Assembly: GCA_963817485.1 (NCBI GenBank)
Contig: CAWFOR010000016.1
Coordinates: forward strand, 62,001 to 126,000
Source: Hyphomicrobium_A sp963817485
GTDB lineage: Bacteria > Pseudomonadota > Alphaproteobacteria > Rhizobiales > Hyphomicrobiaceae
Direction of reading: 5' to 3'
DNA: 64,000 nucleotides
In this document: positions 9,757-18,750 of the stretch, one piece after another
Layout of the letters: every line of letters starts with the position of its first letter
Numbering within the stretch: the first letter of the stretch is position 1
Position numbers and translations under genes: made by a program
The notes under the pieces: generated by a model
Told to the model about the DNA's origin: nothing
The model's input: only the letters and a program-made list of their open reading frames with translations
Database searches by the model: none

Positions 9757-10704
9757 ATGGCCATTGCATTCATCTTTCCCGGACAAGGCAGCCAGGACGT
9801 CGGGATGGGCCGAGAGCTCGCCCAGACCTACGCCTCCGCGCGCGAGGTGTTCGAGGAGGTCGACGCGGCGCTGTCCCAGGATCTCTCCAAGATCATGTGG
9901 GAGGGGCCCAAGGAGACGCTGACGCTGACCGAGAACGCGCAGCCCGCGCTCATGGCCGTGTCCATGGCCGTAATGCGCGTGCTCGAGCGTGAGAAGGGCT
10001 TCACGCTGAAGGAAAAGGTCAAGTTCGTCGCCGGCCACTCGCTGGGGGAATATTCCGCGCTTGCCGCGGCAGGAGCTTTCTCGCTCGCCGACGCCGCGCG
10101 CCTGTTGAAGCTGCGCGGGCAGGCCATGCAGGCGGCGGTTCCCGTCGGCCAGGGTGCGATGACGGCGCTGCTCGGCGTCGGCATCGATGCCGCGCGCAAG
10201 GTGGCGGAAGCGGCAGCGCAGGGCGAAGTTTGCCAGGTCGCCAATGACAACGAGCCGACGCAGGTCGTGCTTTCCGGCCAGAAGTCGGCGCTCGACCGGG
10301 TCCCCGCGGTCGGCAAGGAATTCGGCGTCCGGCGCGCGGTGCCGCTGCCGGTCTCGGCGCCCTTCCATTGCACGCTGATGCAACCTGCCGCGGATGCGAT
10401 GGCTAAGGCGCTTGCAGCGGTCGAGATGAGATCGCCGGCGGTCCCCGTCGTCGCCAATGTGCTCGCGGCAGCGATCAGCGATCCCGCCGAGATCAAGAAG
10501 CGGCTTGTCGAGCAGGTGACCGGCACCGTGCGCTGGCGCGAGTGTGTTACCTACATGACAGCGAACGGCGTCACGCATTTCTACGAGATCGGCTCCGGCA
10601 AGGTCCTCGCGGGTCTTGCCAAGCGCATCGATCCCTCGGTCAACGCGGTGAGCATCGGCTCGCCCGCGGACATCGACGCTGCGCTCGCTCAACTCAACAG
10701 TTAG
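9757..10704 (+). CDS. fabD: Malonyl-CoA:ACP transacylase
   Basis: 315-residue transferase that loads malonate from CoA onto acyl carrier protein for fatty acid synthesis. I start it at ATG 9757, which begins MAIAFIFPGQGSQDVGMG and has AAGGAG 12 bases upstream; the open frame before this codon has no family similarity. The nucleophile is Ser95 in GHSLGEYSAL, and the active-site His lies in SAPFHCTLM. The QVVLSGQ and GSGKVLAGL segments are typical. First gene of a plus-strand fab cluster, 9 bases before fabG. Confidence 0.96.
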   Translation: MAIAFIFPGQGSQDVGMGRELAQTYASAREVFEEVDAALSQDLSKIMWEGPKETLTLTENAQPALMAVSMAVMRVLEREKGFTLKEKVKFVAGHSLGEYSALAAAGAFSLADAARLLKLRGQAMQAAVPVGQGAMTALLGVGIDAARKVAEAAAQGEVCQVANDNEPTQVVLSGQKSALDRVPAVGKEFGVRRAVPLPVSAPFHCTLMQPAADAMAKALAAVEMRSPAVPVVANVLAAAISDPAEIKKRLVEQVTGTVRWRECVTYMTANGVTHFYEIGSGKVLAGLAKRIDPSVNAVSIGSPADIDAALAQLNS

Positions 10705-10713
10705 AGGAACGCC

Positions 10714-11457
10714 ATGTTCAATCTCTCGGGCAAGACGGCGCTCGTCACCGGCGCGACCGGCGGCATCGGCGGAGCCATCGCCCGCGCGCTGCATCAGCAG
10801 GGTGCGACCGTCGCCATCTCCGGGCGGCAAGCCGAAAAGCTCGAGGAGCTGGCAAAGGAGCTCGGCGATCGCGTGCATGTGCTGCCCTGCGATCTGGGTG
10901 ACCGCGCCGCGGTGTCGAAACTGATCGACGAGGCGATCGCCAAGCTCGGGCGTCTCGACATCCTCGTCAACAACGCCGGGCTCACGCGCGACAACCTCTT
11001 CATGGTGATGAAGGACGAGCAGTGGGACGAGGTGATCGCGGTCAATCTCACGTCCACGTTCATGCTGTGCCGCGCCGCCGCCCGTGCCATGCTGCGGACA
11101 AAGCCCGGCTTCGGGCGCATCATCAACATCGCCTCGATCTCCGGCGTGTTCGGCAACCCCGGCCAGGGTAACTATGCCGCCTCCAAGGCCGGCATGATCG
11201 GCATGACGAAGTCGCTCGCGCGCGAGGTGGGGTCGCGCAACATCACCGCCAATTGCATCGCGCCGGGCTTCATCGTGACGCCGATGACCCAGGCCCTCAA
11301 TCAGAAGCAGACGGAGGAAATCGCCAAGATGATTCCCTCCCAGCGCTTCGGAAAGCCCGAGGAGATAGCCGCGGGGGTCGTTTACCTCGCGAGCGAGGAG
11401 GCGGCCTACGTCACGGGCCAGACCCTGCATATCAACGGCGGCATGGCGATGATTTAG
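10714..11457 (+). CDS. fabG: 3-oxoacyl-ACP reductase
   Basis: 247-residue NADPH-dependent short-chain dehydrogenase that reduces the 3-ketoacyl-ACP intermediate. The cofactor motif TGATGGIGGAIA is at residues 12-23, NNAG follows, and the catalytic Ser-Tyr-Lys are in IASISGVFG and GNYAASKAG. The C-terminus TGQTLHINGGMAMI is the usual FabG end. AGAGGAACGCC before the start serves as ribosome site and the gene follows fabD by 9 bases. Confidence 0.97.
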   Translation: MFNLSGKTALVTGATGGIGGAIARALHQQGATVAISGRQAEKLEELAKELGDRVHVLPCDLGDRAAVSKLIDEAIAKLGRLDILVNNAGLTRDNLFMVMKDEQWDEVIAVNLTSTFMLCRAAARAMLRTKPGFGRIINIASISGVFGNPGQGNYAASKAGMIGMTKSLAREVGSRNITANCIAPGFIVTPMTQALNQKQTEEIAKMIPSQRFGKPEEIAAGVVYLASEEAAYVTGQTLHINGGMAMI

Positions 11458-11798
11458 GCCCCATGCTAGCAAACCATCCCCAGGCTTCCGGCGGACCCTT
11501 CCGAAGCGGCGTTTTCTGGAGCATTCTGGCGCCGACGGAAGGCCCTTGCGGATGCTGGCCAAGGCCAGCTAAGTGTGTTAACGAGCCGAACGGTTTCCCG
11601 GCCCCTGGCGCTTACGCATACGTTCGCTTGGGCCTTATGTTTGGCCGCTGCACAAGGTGCGAGAAGTTGGATACCCGCGTCGTGTCAGTGCCCGCCAGTC
11701 GCGAGCCAGTGCCGATAGAGCAGCAGCGACCGGACCAAGGGCGAACCCAACAGTAACGAACTGCAAATTGCCAAGAGCAACTGACGCGAGGGAAGACG
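11458..11798 (+). other. 341-base intergenic region upstream of acpP
   Basis: No gene is visible between fabG and acpP. The stretch holds a compact perfect inverted repeat, GCTGGCC-AA-GGCCAGC at 11554-11569, about 100 bases after fabG. The acpP ribosome site (GAGGGAAG) lies just before 11799. The length suggests a separate promoter for acpP, which must be made in large excess over the enzymes, but I cannot name convincing -35 and -10 boxes. Confidence 0.45.
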
Positions 11799-12041
11799 AT
11801 GAGCGATGTCGCGGAGCGCGTGAAGAAGATTGTCGTGGAGCATTTGGGCGTGGAGGCCGACAAGGTCACCGAGAACGCCAGCTTCATCGACGACCTGGGC
11901 GCCGACAGTTTGGACACGGTCGAGCTCGTGATGGCCTTTGAGGAAGAGTTCGGCTGCGAAATTCCCGATGATGCCGCCGAGCACATCCTCACCGTCGGCG
12001 ATGCGGTGAAATTTCTCGAGAAGAACGCCAGCGCCGCCTGA
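11799..12041 (+). CDS. acpP: Acyl carrier protein
   Basis: 80-residue acidic helical carrier of growing acyl chains. The phosphopantetheine attachment site is Ser37 in LGADSLDTVELVMAFEEEFG; helix 3 and the closing segment (PDDAAEHILTVGDAVKF) are standard. It lies between fabG and fabF with its own long upstream region. Confidence 0.97.
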   Translation: MSDVAERVKKIVVEHLGVEADKVTENASFIDDLGADSLDTVELVMAFEEEFGCEIPDDAAEHILTVGDAVKFLEKNASAA

Positions 12042-12172
12042 GGCGTATTTCCCTCATTGCCAGCCTGGGCAAGCCGCGGGGCGCCGGAAGGGGGGCGAAG
12101 CGCGGGCTTGTCTTCGGCAATCCGAGCGCGGGGTGAGCCGGGCGGACAGCACGGAAGATCCGAAGGACCAGA

Positions 12173-13435
12173 ATGCGTCGCGTCGTCATCACAGGACTTG
12201 GGATGGTCTCGCCCGTGGGGTGCGGCGCTGAGGCCTCGTGGCAGGCACTGATCGCGGGTGCGAATGGGGCGCGCCGCATTACCGAGTTCGAGGTCGACGA
12301 CCTGACCTGCCAGATCGGCTGCTTCGTTCCGCGCGGTGCCACCGCCGAGGGCAAGTTCAATCCCGACGATTGGATGGAGCCCAAGGAGCAGCGCAAGGTC
12401 GACGACTTCATCATCTACGCGATGGCGGCCGCGACGCAGGCGCTCGCCGATTCGGGCTACGCGGCCGACACCTCCGAGAAGCAAGAGCGCACCGGCGTTC
12501 TCATCGGCTCCGGCATCGGCGGCCTGTCGGGCATCGCCGACACCTCGCTGCTGCTGCGTGACAAGGGCCCGCGCCGCGTCAGCCCCTTCTTCATCCCCGG
12601 CCGCCTCATCAACCTTGCCTCGGGCTATGTCTCGATCAAGCATCAATTGAAGGGGCCGAACCACGCCGTGGTCACCGCCTGCTCGACGGGCGCGCACGCC
12701 ATCGGCGACGCCGCGCGCCTCGTCGCGCTGGGCGACGCCGACGTGATGGTCGCGGGCGGCGCCGAATCCCCGATCTGCCGCATCGCGGTCGCCGGCTTCA
12801 CCGCATGCCGAGCGCTCTCGACCGGCTTCAACGATCGGCCCGAGAAGGCGTCGCGCCCTTATGACAAGGACCGCGACGGGTTCGTCATGGGCGAAGGGGC
12901 CGGCGTCGTCGTGCTCGAGACGCTCGAGCACGCCAGAGCGCGCGGCGCCAAGATTTACGCCGAGGTCATCGGCTACGGCATGTCGGGCGACGCCTTCCAC
13001 ATTACCGCACCCGCCGCCGACGGCGACGGCGCCTATCGCTGCATGCGGGCCGCGCTAAAGCGGGCCGAGATCGAGGTGAGCGACATCGATTATGTCAACG
13101 CACACGGCACCTCGACGCCGATGGGCGACGAGATCGAGCTTGCCGCGGTCGAGCGCCTGTTCGGCAACGCCGCGGGCAAGCTCGCCATGTCGTCGACCAA
13201 GTCGGCGACGGGGCATCTGCTGGGCGCCGCCGGCGCCATCGAGGCGATCTTCTCTGTGCTCGCCATTCGCGACAACCTCGCGCCCCCCACCTTGAATCTC
13301 GACAACCCGTCGGTCGAGACCGCTATCGATCTCGTGGCGCATACCGCGAAGAAGCGCCCGATCAATACGGTGCTGTCCAACTCTTTTGGCTTCGGCGGGA
13401 CCAACGCGTCGTTGATTTTGCGCCGGGTCGCATGA
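12173..13435 (+). CDS. fabF: 3-oxoacyl-ACP synthase II
   Basis: 420-residue condensing enzyme for chain elongation. The Cys-His-His triad is complete: Cys170 in VTACSTGAHA, His311 in NAHGTSTPMGD and His348 in SATGHLLGAAG. SNSFGFGGTNASLI near the end is the family signature. It follows acpP by 131 bases. Between the two lies GC-rich sequence without a recognisable gene. Confidence 0.97.
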   Translation: MRRVVITGLGMVSPVGCGAEASWQALIAGANGARRITEFEVDDLTCQIGCFVPRGATAEGKFNPDDWMEPKEQRKVDDFIIYAMAAATQALADSGYAADTSEKQERTGVLIGSGIGGLSGIADTSLLLRDKGPRRVSPFFIPGRLINLASGYVSIKHQLKGPNHAVVTACSTGAHAIGDAARLVALGDADVMVAGGAESPICRIAVAGFTACRALSTGFNDRPEKASRPYDKDRDGFVMGEGAGVVVLETLEHARARGAKIYAEVIGYGMSGDAFHITAPAADGDGAYRCMRAALKRAEIEVSDIDYVNAHGTSTPMGDEIELAAVERLFGNAAGKLAMSSTKSATGHLLGAAGAIEAIFSVLAIRDNLAPPTLNLDNPSVETAIDLVAHTAKKRPINTVLSNSFGFGGTNASLILRRVA

Positions 13436-13574
13436 GGCGGAGAGGCCACGCCGGTTTAGCGGCGCGGCCGGGGGGCGGTTCGTTCGCGCTTTCGCCACAT
13501 TTGCCGATAGGGTTCAGACCCATACTCTGCAGACGCCGAGCGGGAACAGCCTCGTCGGTCAACGGAGCGGACCC

Positions 13575-14879
13575 ATGAGCTACACCCGGCCTCCGCGGCT
13601 GGAGCCCGAGTATCGCCGGGGCGGCATACGCCCCCGCAGCCCAGCCGAGATGCTCGAGCCTTCGCGCCCGCCGGCTCCGCCGCGCAAGGGCAACGGCCGC
13701 GCCAGGCCGACCGCCGTGGGACCGTTCGTCCGCTTCGGCAGCACGCTGTTCACGCTTGCGCTCGCGCTCATGCTCGCCGGCTTAGGCCTTGCGGCGCTGC
13801 TCTACCACGAGTTTGAGCGTCCGGGCCCGCTCGAGATTGCGCGCACCGTGGTCGTGCCCGAGGGCCTGAGCAGCAACGAGATCTCCGAGCTCCTGGAGAA
13901 GGACGGCATCATCGCGAACCGGTGGCCGTTCATGATCGGCTTCCTCGCCGAGAGCCGGATCGGACCGAAGAAGAAGGTCCTGAAGCACGGCGAATACCTA
14001 ATCAAGCCGCACGCGAGCATTCGCGAGATCGTCGACGTTCTGTCCGAAGGCAAGGCGGTCCAATACAAGGTGACCATCCCCGAGGGCCTCACGAGCCAGC
14101 AGATCGTCGAGCGCCTAAAGGCGGAGGAGAACCTGACGGGCGACATCGCCGCGGTGCCGCCGGAAGGATCGCTCTACCCCGAGACCTACGGCATCGAGAA
14201 GGGGATGACGCGGGCCGCACTTCTGGAGCGCATGAAGGAGAAGATGCAGCAGTTCCTCGCGTCGGCGTGGGAGAAGCGCAAGCCGGGGCTGCTTCTCAAG
14301 ACGCCGCAGGAGGCCGTCGTGTTCGCGTCGATCGTCGAGAAGGAGACCGGGCGTCCCGACGAGCGCGATCGCGTTGCCGCCGTGTTCATGAACCGCCTGC
14401 GCAAGGGCATGCGGCTGCAATCGGATCCGACGGTGATCTATGGCCTCGTCGGCGGTCAGGGTCCGCTGGGGCGCTCCTTGACGCGCGCCGACCTCGATCA
14501 GAAGTCGTCGCACAACACCTATCAGATCGATGGCCTGCCGCCGACGCCGATCTGCAACCCGGGGCGCTCCGCGATCGAGGCGAGCTTGAACCCGGCGACG
14601 ACCACCGATCTCTATTTCGTCGCCGACGGCACCGGTGGCCACACGTTCTCCGACACGCTGAAGGAGCACAACGCGGCCGTCTCCAACTGGCGCAAAGTCG
14701 AAAAGGAGCGCGCCAAGAAGGAGGCAGCGACCGCGCCTGCCGCCGCGATACCGGCGCCTCCGGCCGCCGCCGACGCCCCCGCACCGGATGCGGCGCCAGC
14801 TACGAAGGGCACGGCACCCGTGCCTGTACCCAAGCCCAAGAAGACCACCGCCAAGAAGCAAACGCCTCCGGCCCCATGA
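13575..14879 (+). CDS. mltG: Endolytic transglycosylase MltG
   Basis: 434-residue YceG/MltG-like enzyme that cuts nascent peptidoglycan strands and ends their growth. A Pro-rich cytoplasmic N-terminus (to about residue 53) is followed by one membrane helix at about 54-78, then the periplasmic part. The catalytic glutamate is in ASIVEKETGRPDERDRV (about Glu255), followed by MRLQSDPTVIYG and GLPPTPICNPG. The C-terminal 55 residues are an Ala/Pro/Lys-rich low-complexity tail. The gene sits between fabF and yicC, its usual alphaproteobacterial place. Confidence 0.95.
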   Translation: MSYTRPPRLEPEYRRGGIRPRSPAEMLEPSRPPAPPRKGNGRARPTAVGPFVRFGSTLFTLALALMLAGLGLAALLYHEFERPGPLEIARTVVVPEGLSSNEISELLEKDGIIANRWPFMIGFLAESRIGPKKKVLKHGEYLIKPHASIREIVDVLSEGKAVQYKVTIPEGLTSQQIVERLKAEENLTGDIAAVPPEGSLYPETYGIEKGMTRAALLERMKEKMQQFLASAWEKRKPGLLLKTPQEAVVFASIVEKETGRPDERDRVAAVFMNRLRKGMRLQSDPTVIYGLVGGQGPLGRSLTRADLDQKSSHNTYQIDGLPPTPICNPGRSAIEASLNPATTTDLYFVADGTGGHTFSDTLKEHNAAVSNWRKVEKERAKKEAATAPAAAIPAPPAAADAPAPDAAPATKGTAPVPVPKPKKTTAKKQTPPAP

Positions 14880-14894
14880 GGCGCCGGCCAAGCG

Positions 14895-14942
14895 CGGCAG
14901 CCGAGTAAGTTTCTCTTACCTTGTTGGCCCCCGCGGCTGCCG
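14895..14942. other. Nested inverted repeats between mltG and yicC
   Basis: CGGCAGCCG (14895-14903) pairs with CGGCTGCCG (14934-14942). Inside it, GTAAG-TTTCT-CTTAC forms a second hairpin. The element is 16 bases after the mltG stop. There is no T-run, so it is not a classical terminator; it may be a processing or attenuation structure. Confidence 0.5.
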
Positions 14943-15005
14943 TTAGATTGCGGCCCGCGCCGGGCGCCCGCCCGGCCGCACGCACCTTGCCGCTGGAAGC
15001 GCCCA

Positions 15006-15893
15006 ATGAGCATCAAGAGCATGACGGGGTTTGCCCGCACCGACGGGGCCACCGGCAACGTCTCTTGGCATTGGGAGCTGCGCAGCGTGAACGGCCGCGG
15101 GCTCGACCTGCGCCTGCGGCTGCCGACCGGATCGGAGTCGCTCGAGCCGCAAGTTCGCGAGGCGGCGGCCCGGCATCTCACGCGCGGCAGCGTCACCGTC
15201 AGCCTGAACGCTGAAACTCGAGGCGGCGTGCAGGAGATCCGGCTCAACGAGCTGGCGCTGCGCCAGGTGCTCAAGGCGACCGACCGCATCCGTCAGCTGA
15301 CCGATGCCGCTCCGCCGCGCGCTGACGGCCTCATGGCCGTCAAAGGCGTGCTCGAGGTGGCCGAGCGCACGGAGAGTGCGGAGGAGGCGGCCGCGCGCAT
15401 CCACGCCATGCTCGAAAGCCTGGAGCAAGGTTTGCGGTCGCTCGTGCAGGCGCGCGCCGCCGAAGGCGCCCGCCTCAAGGCCGTGCTCGCAGCTAGCCTC
15501 GATGAGATCGCGCGCTTGTTAGAGTTGGTCGAGGCCTCGCCCGCACGGCAACCGGCAGCCATAGAGGCGCGTCTCAAGGAGCAGCTTGCCAAGCTTCTGG
15601 ATGGCGCCAACATGCTCGATCCCGCGCGCCTGCATCAGGAGGCGGTGCTGCTCGCCACCCGCGCTGACGTCGAGGAGGAATTGAAGCGCCTGAGGGCGCA
15701 CATCGCGGCCGCGCGCGAGCTCCTGGATGAACCGGGAGCGGTCGGGCGCAAGCTCGACTTCCTCGCCCAGGAGTTCAATCGCGAGGCCAACACTCTGTGC
15801 TCGAAGGCAAACGACGTGGACATCACGCGCGCAGGGCTTGCCTTGAAGACCGTTATCGATCAGATGCGCGAGCAAGTGCAGAACATCGAGTGA
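15006..15893 (+). CDS. yicC: YicC family endoribonuclease-like protein
   Basis: 295-residue YicC/YloC family protein. It opens with the signature SMTGFARTDG and WELRSVNGRGLDLRLRLP, and closes with the DUF1732 region RKLDFLAQEFNREANTLCSKANDVDITRAGLALKTVIDQMREQVQNIE seen here in parts (FLAQEFNREANT, SKAND, IDQMREQVQN). Members have been described as RNA-degrading stress proteins; that is family knowledge. It lies 9 bases before gmk, the common yicC-gmk pair. Confidence 0.93.
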   Translation: MSIKSMTGFARTDGATGNVSWHWELRSVNGRGLDLRLRLPTGSESLEPQVREAAARHLTRGSVTVSLNAETRGGVQEIRLNELALRQVLKATDRIRQLTDAAPPRADGLMAVKGVLEVAERTESAEEAAARIHAMLESLEQGLRSLVQARAAEGARLKAVLAASLDEIARLLELVEASPARQPAAIEARLKEQLAKLLDGANMLDPARLHQEAVLLATRADVEEELKRLRAHIAAARELLDEPGAVGRKLDFLAQEFNREANTLCSKANDVDITRAGLALKTVIDQMREQVQNIE

Positions 15894-15902
15894 GCGGCAG
15901 CG

Positions 15903-16544
15903 ATGGCAGAGGCACCCAGGATAGAACGGCGCGGGCTCCTGATGGTGCTGTCCTCGCCGTCCGGCGCGGGCAAGACGACGCTCGCCCGCCGGCTCGTCGA
16001 GGCTGATGCCGAGATCGCGATGTCTGTCTCGGTGACGACGCGTCCTCCGCGGCCCGGCGAGACGGACGGCCGCGACTATCACTTCATCGACGACAAGCGT
16101 TTCGTGCGCATGCGCGAGGGCGGTGAGCTGCTTGAATGGGCGCGCGTGTTCGACAACTTCTACGGTACGCCGCGCGCTCCCGTCGAGGCCGCCATCAAGG
16201 GCGGACGCGATATCCTTTTCGACATCGACTGGCAGGGGGCGCAGCAGCTCTCCGAGAAGATGAAGCACGACGTCGTCCGCGTCTTCATCCTGCCGCCGTC
16301 GGTCACGGCGCTCGAGCGGCGCCTGCAGACGCGCGCGCAGGACAGCGTCGAGGTCGTTCGCCGCCGCATGGAGGCGGCGTCGGCCGAGATCAGCCATTGG
16401 CCGGAGTACGACTACGTGATCGTCAACGCCGACATCGATGGCTCGCTGGCGGGCCTCAAGGCGATCCTCACCGCCGAGCGCCTGAAGCGCGAGCGCCTCG
16501 ACGGCTTGAGCGCCTTCGTGCGCGAGATGCAGAAGACACTGTAG
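15903..16544 (+). CDS. gmk: Guanylate kinase
   Basis: 213-residue kinase turning GMP into GDP. P-loop SSPSGAGKTTLARR is near residues 17-30; the GMP-binding region follows with SVTTRPPRPGETDGRDYHF and EWARVFDNFYGTP. DIDWQGAQQL is also typical. Co-transcribed with yicC, which ends 9 bases earlier. Confidence 0.97.
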   Translation: MAEAPRIERRGLLMVLSSPSGAGKTTLARRLVEADAEIAMSVSVTTRPPRPGETDGRDYHFIDDKRFVRMREGGELLEWARVFDNFYGTPRAPVEAAIKGGRDILFDIDWQGAQQLSEKMKHDVVRVFILPPSVTALERRLQTRAQDSVEVVRRRMEAASAEISHWPEYDYVIVNADIDGSLAGLKAILTAERLKRERLDGLSAFVREMQKTL

Positions 16545-16658
16545 AGGGCGCCCGAGGACGAGCGGCGGCCCTGCGAAGTCCTTTTCTCGCGTACGGCACA
16601 GCGCCATATTTGCAGGCTACAACGGCTTCTCCGATCGGTTGTTAAAGGCGAAAAGCGC

Positions 16659-17849
16659 GTGCGTCCCGGGTTCCTTCGCCGGCTTCCCCTCTTTGCGTTG
16701 TTCCTCTGCGCCGTGGCGGCTCGAGCCGCGGCGGGCGTGCCCGAGTCCGCCGTCACGCTGGGCGACGTCACGCAGAGCGAGATCCGCGCGGCTAAACCCG
16801 GGCACGTCCTGCGCATCTACCCGCAGATCGGCGGCGCCAGCTCCAACGCCAAGGCCTACCGCATCCTCTATCGCTCGACCGGCTCCAACGGCGAGCCGAT
16901 CGCGGTTTCCGGCACCGTCATCTTTCCGGCCGGTCCGGCGCCGCGCGAGGGCCGCAACATCATTGCCTGGGCGCATTACACGACCGGCGTCGCCCAACGC
17001 TGCGCGCCGACACTGCTGCCCGATCTCTCCGGCACCATCGCCGGCCTCGACGACATGCTGGCGCATGGCTACGTCGTGGTCGCGACCGACTACGAGGGCC
17101 TCGGCGTTCCCGGCGTGCATCCCTATCTCGTCGGCATCAGCGAGGCGCATGCAGTGCTGGACAGCGTGCGCGCCGCGCGCGAGCTCCCCGCCGCGCAGGC
17201 CACCCATCGCTTCGCAGTGTGGGGCCATTCGCAGGGCGGGCATGCGGCACTGTTCACAGGAGAGCTTGCAGCCCAGTACGCGCCCGAATTGAAGCTCGTC
17301 GGCGTCGCGACTGCGGCCCCTGCAACCTATCTCGTCGACCTGTTCAAGGCCGACCGCGGCACCATAGGCGGCAACAGCCTCACCGCGATGGCGCTGCTGT
17401 CGTGGTCGCAGGTGTATCGGCTCCCGCTCGACGGTGTGTTGGCCGCAAACGCCGTTGCGCCGTTCGAGCTGGTCGCGAGCAGTTGCATCCAGTCGATTGC
17501 AGAGCTTCTGAAGCTGTCGCAGGTCGAGAAGCCGCTGCAACGCATCTTCCTGAAGGTCGACCCGACCACTCTGCCGGTTTGGCGCGAGATCATGGAGCGC
17601 AACACCCCGGGCCAGTCGCCGGCAGGAGCGCCCGTGTTCATCGCGCAGGGAACGGGGGACGTGACGGTGAGGCCCGCGATCACTCTGCGCTTTGCCAAGC
17701 AACTGTGCGCCGCCGGAACGCCGGTCGTGCTAACGCAGATGAAGGGTGTGTCCCACAGTTGGATCGCGGAGAAGAGCGCGCACCAGGCCATCAAATGGAT
17801 GGCCGACCGCTTCGCGGGGCGGCCGGTGCCGAGCGACTGCGGCCACTGA
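16659..17849 (+). CDS. Secreted lipase-family alpha/beta hydrolase
   Basis: 396-residue predicted exported hydrolase starting at GTG 16659. A signal peptide (FALFLCAVAARAAAG) is followed by an alpha/beta hydrolase of the secretory lipase (LIP) type. The nucleophile is Ser191 in WGHSQGGHAALF; the acid is likely Asp in QGTGDVTVRP and the base His in VSHSWIAEKSAHQ. Four cysteines beyond the leader may form disulfides. Natural substrate unknown; esters or lipids are an inference from the family. It ends one base before the stop codon of the convergent rsmA. Confidence 0.85.
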   Translation: MRPGFLRRLPLFALFLCAVAARAAAGVPESAVTLGDVTQSEIRAAKPGHVLRIYPQIGGASSNAKAYRILYRSTGSNGEPIAVSGTVIFPAGPAPREGRNIIAWAHYTTGVAQRCAPTLLPDLSGTIAGLDDMLAHGYVVVATDYEGLGVPGVHPYLVGISEAHAVLDSVRAARELPAAQATHRFAVWGHSQGGHAALFTGELAAQYAPELKLVGVATAAPATYLVDLFKADRGTIGGNSLTAMALLSWSQVYRLPLDGVLAANAVAPFELVASSCIQSIAELLKLSQVEKPLQRIFLKVDPTTLPVWREIMERNTPGQSPAGAPVFIAQGTGDVTVRPAITLRFAKQLCAAGTPVVLTQMKGVSHSWIAEKSAHQAIKWMADRFAGRPVPSDCGH

Positions 17850-17850
17850 C

Positions 17851-18750
17851 CTAAGCGTGCAGCCCGGTGGCGCGCTCGAAGACGAGCGCCAGGCGCGCGA
17901 AATCCTTCACGCTCACGTCCTCGGCGCGCAGTGTCCCCGCGATTCCGACGGCTTCCAGCAACGCCTCGGGATGCTCGACGAGCTGCTTCAGGCTCGAGCG
18001 CAGCATCTTGCGCCGCTGCCCGAAGGCTGCGGCCGTGACCTTGGCCAGCACCTTCGCCTGGCAGGGCGGCGTGGGGTCCTTCAATGGCGTGAACGCGACT
18101 ACGGCCGAGGCAACCTTCGGCGGCGGCGTGAAGGCTTCACGCGGCAGCGTCAGCACGATGCGCGGCTTCGTGCGCCACTGCGCCATCACCGCGAGCCGGC
18201 CGTAGGCCTTGGTGCCGGGTGAGGCCACGATGCGCTCGGCGACCTCCTTCTGGAACATGAGCACCATGCGGTCATACCACGGCGGCCACGGCTCGCTTTC
18301 GAGCCAGCCGACGAGCAGCAGCGTCGCGACGCCGTAGGGCAGGTTGGCGACGATCACGACCTTGCCGCTGCGATCGTGCAGCAGCTTCGCCCACTGCGCA
18401 TCGAGCGCGTCGCCGAAGTGCACGTCGAGACGCCCGGGATAGCGCTCGGCGATCTGGGCGAGCGCCGGCCGGCAGCGCTCATCGCGCTCAACCGCCACGA
18501 CATGGGCCGCACCCTCGAGCAGCAGGGCGCGCGTGAGACCGCCCGGACCGGGCCCGACCTCTACAACTGTCACGCCCGCGAGCGGTCCGCCTTCGCGGGC
18601 GATACGGCGCGTGAGATTGAGATCGAGGATGAAGTTCTGGCCGAGGCTCTTCTTGGCCCGCAGGCCGAGCGCGTGGATCACCTCGCGCAGCGGCGGCAGG
18701 CCGTCGGGGCTCGCGCCTCCCTCCGACGCGGGCTCTCCGGAAGCGCTCAT
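17851..18750 (-). CDS. rsmA: 16S rRNA dimethyladenosine methyltransferase
   Basis: 299-residue KsgA/RsmA, which dimethylates two adjacent adenines in helix 45 of 16S rRNA. AKKSLGQNFILDLNLTRRI, the SAM motif VVEVGPGPGGLTRALL and motif IV VIVANLPYGVAT are plain. Its ATG overlaps the pdxA stop by four bases (ATGA), so it is the last gene of the lptF-lptG-lptD-surA-pdxA-rsmA run. Confidence 0.96.
   Translation of the reverse strand: MSASGEPASEGGASPDGLPPLREVIHALGLRAKKSLGQNFILDLNLTRRIAREGGPLAGVTVVEVGPGPGGLTRALLLEGAAHVVAVERDERCRPALAQIAERYPGRLDVHFGDALDAQWAKLLHDRSGKVVIVANLPYGVATLLLVGWLESEPWPPWYDRMVLMFQKEVAERIVASPGTKAYGRLAVMAQWRTKPRIVLTLPREAFTPPPKVASAVVAFTPLKDPTPPCQAKVLAKVTAAAFGQRRKMLRSSLKQLVEHPEALLEAVGIAGTLRAEDVSVKDFARLALVFERATGLHA

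Noticed and set aside
9655..11562. 635-codon open frame antisense to fabD and fabG
   Set aside because: Shadow of strong fab genes; no recognisable domain.
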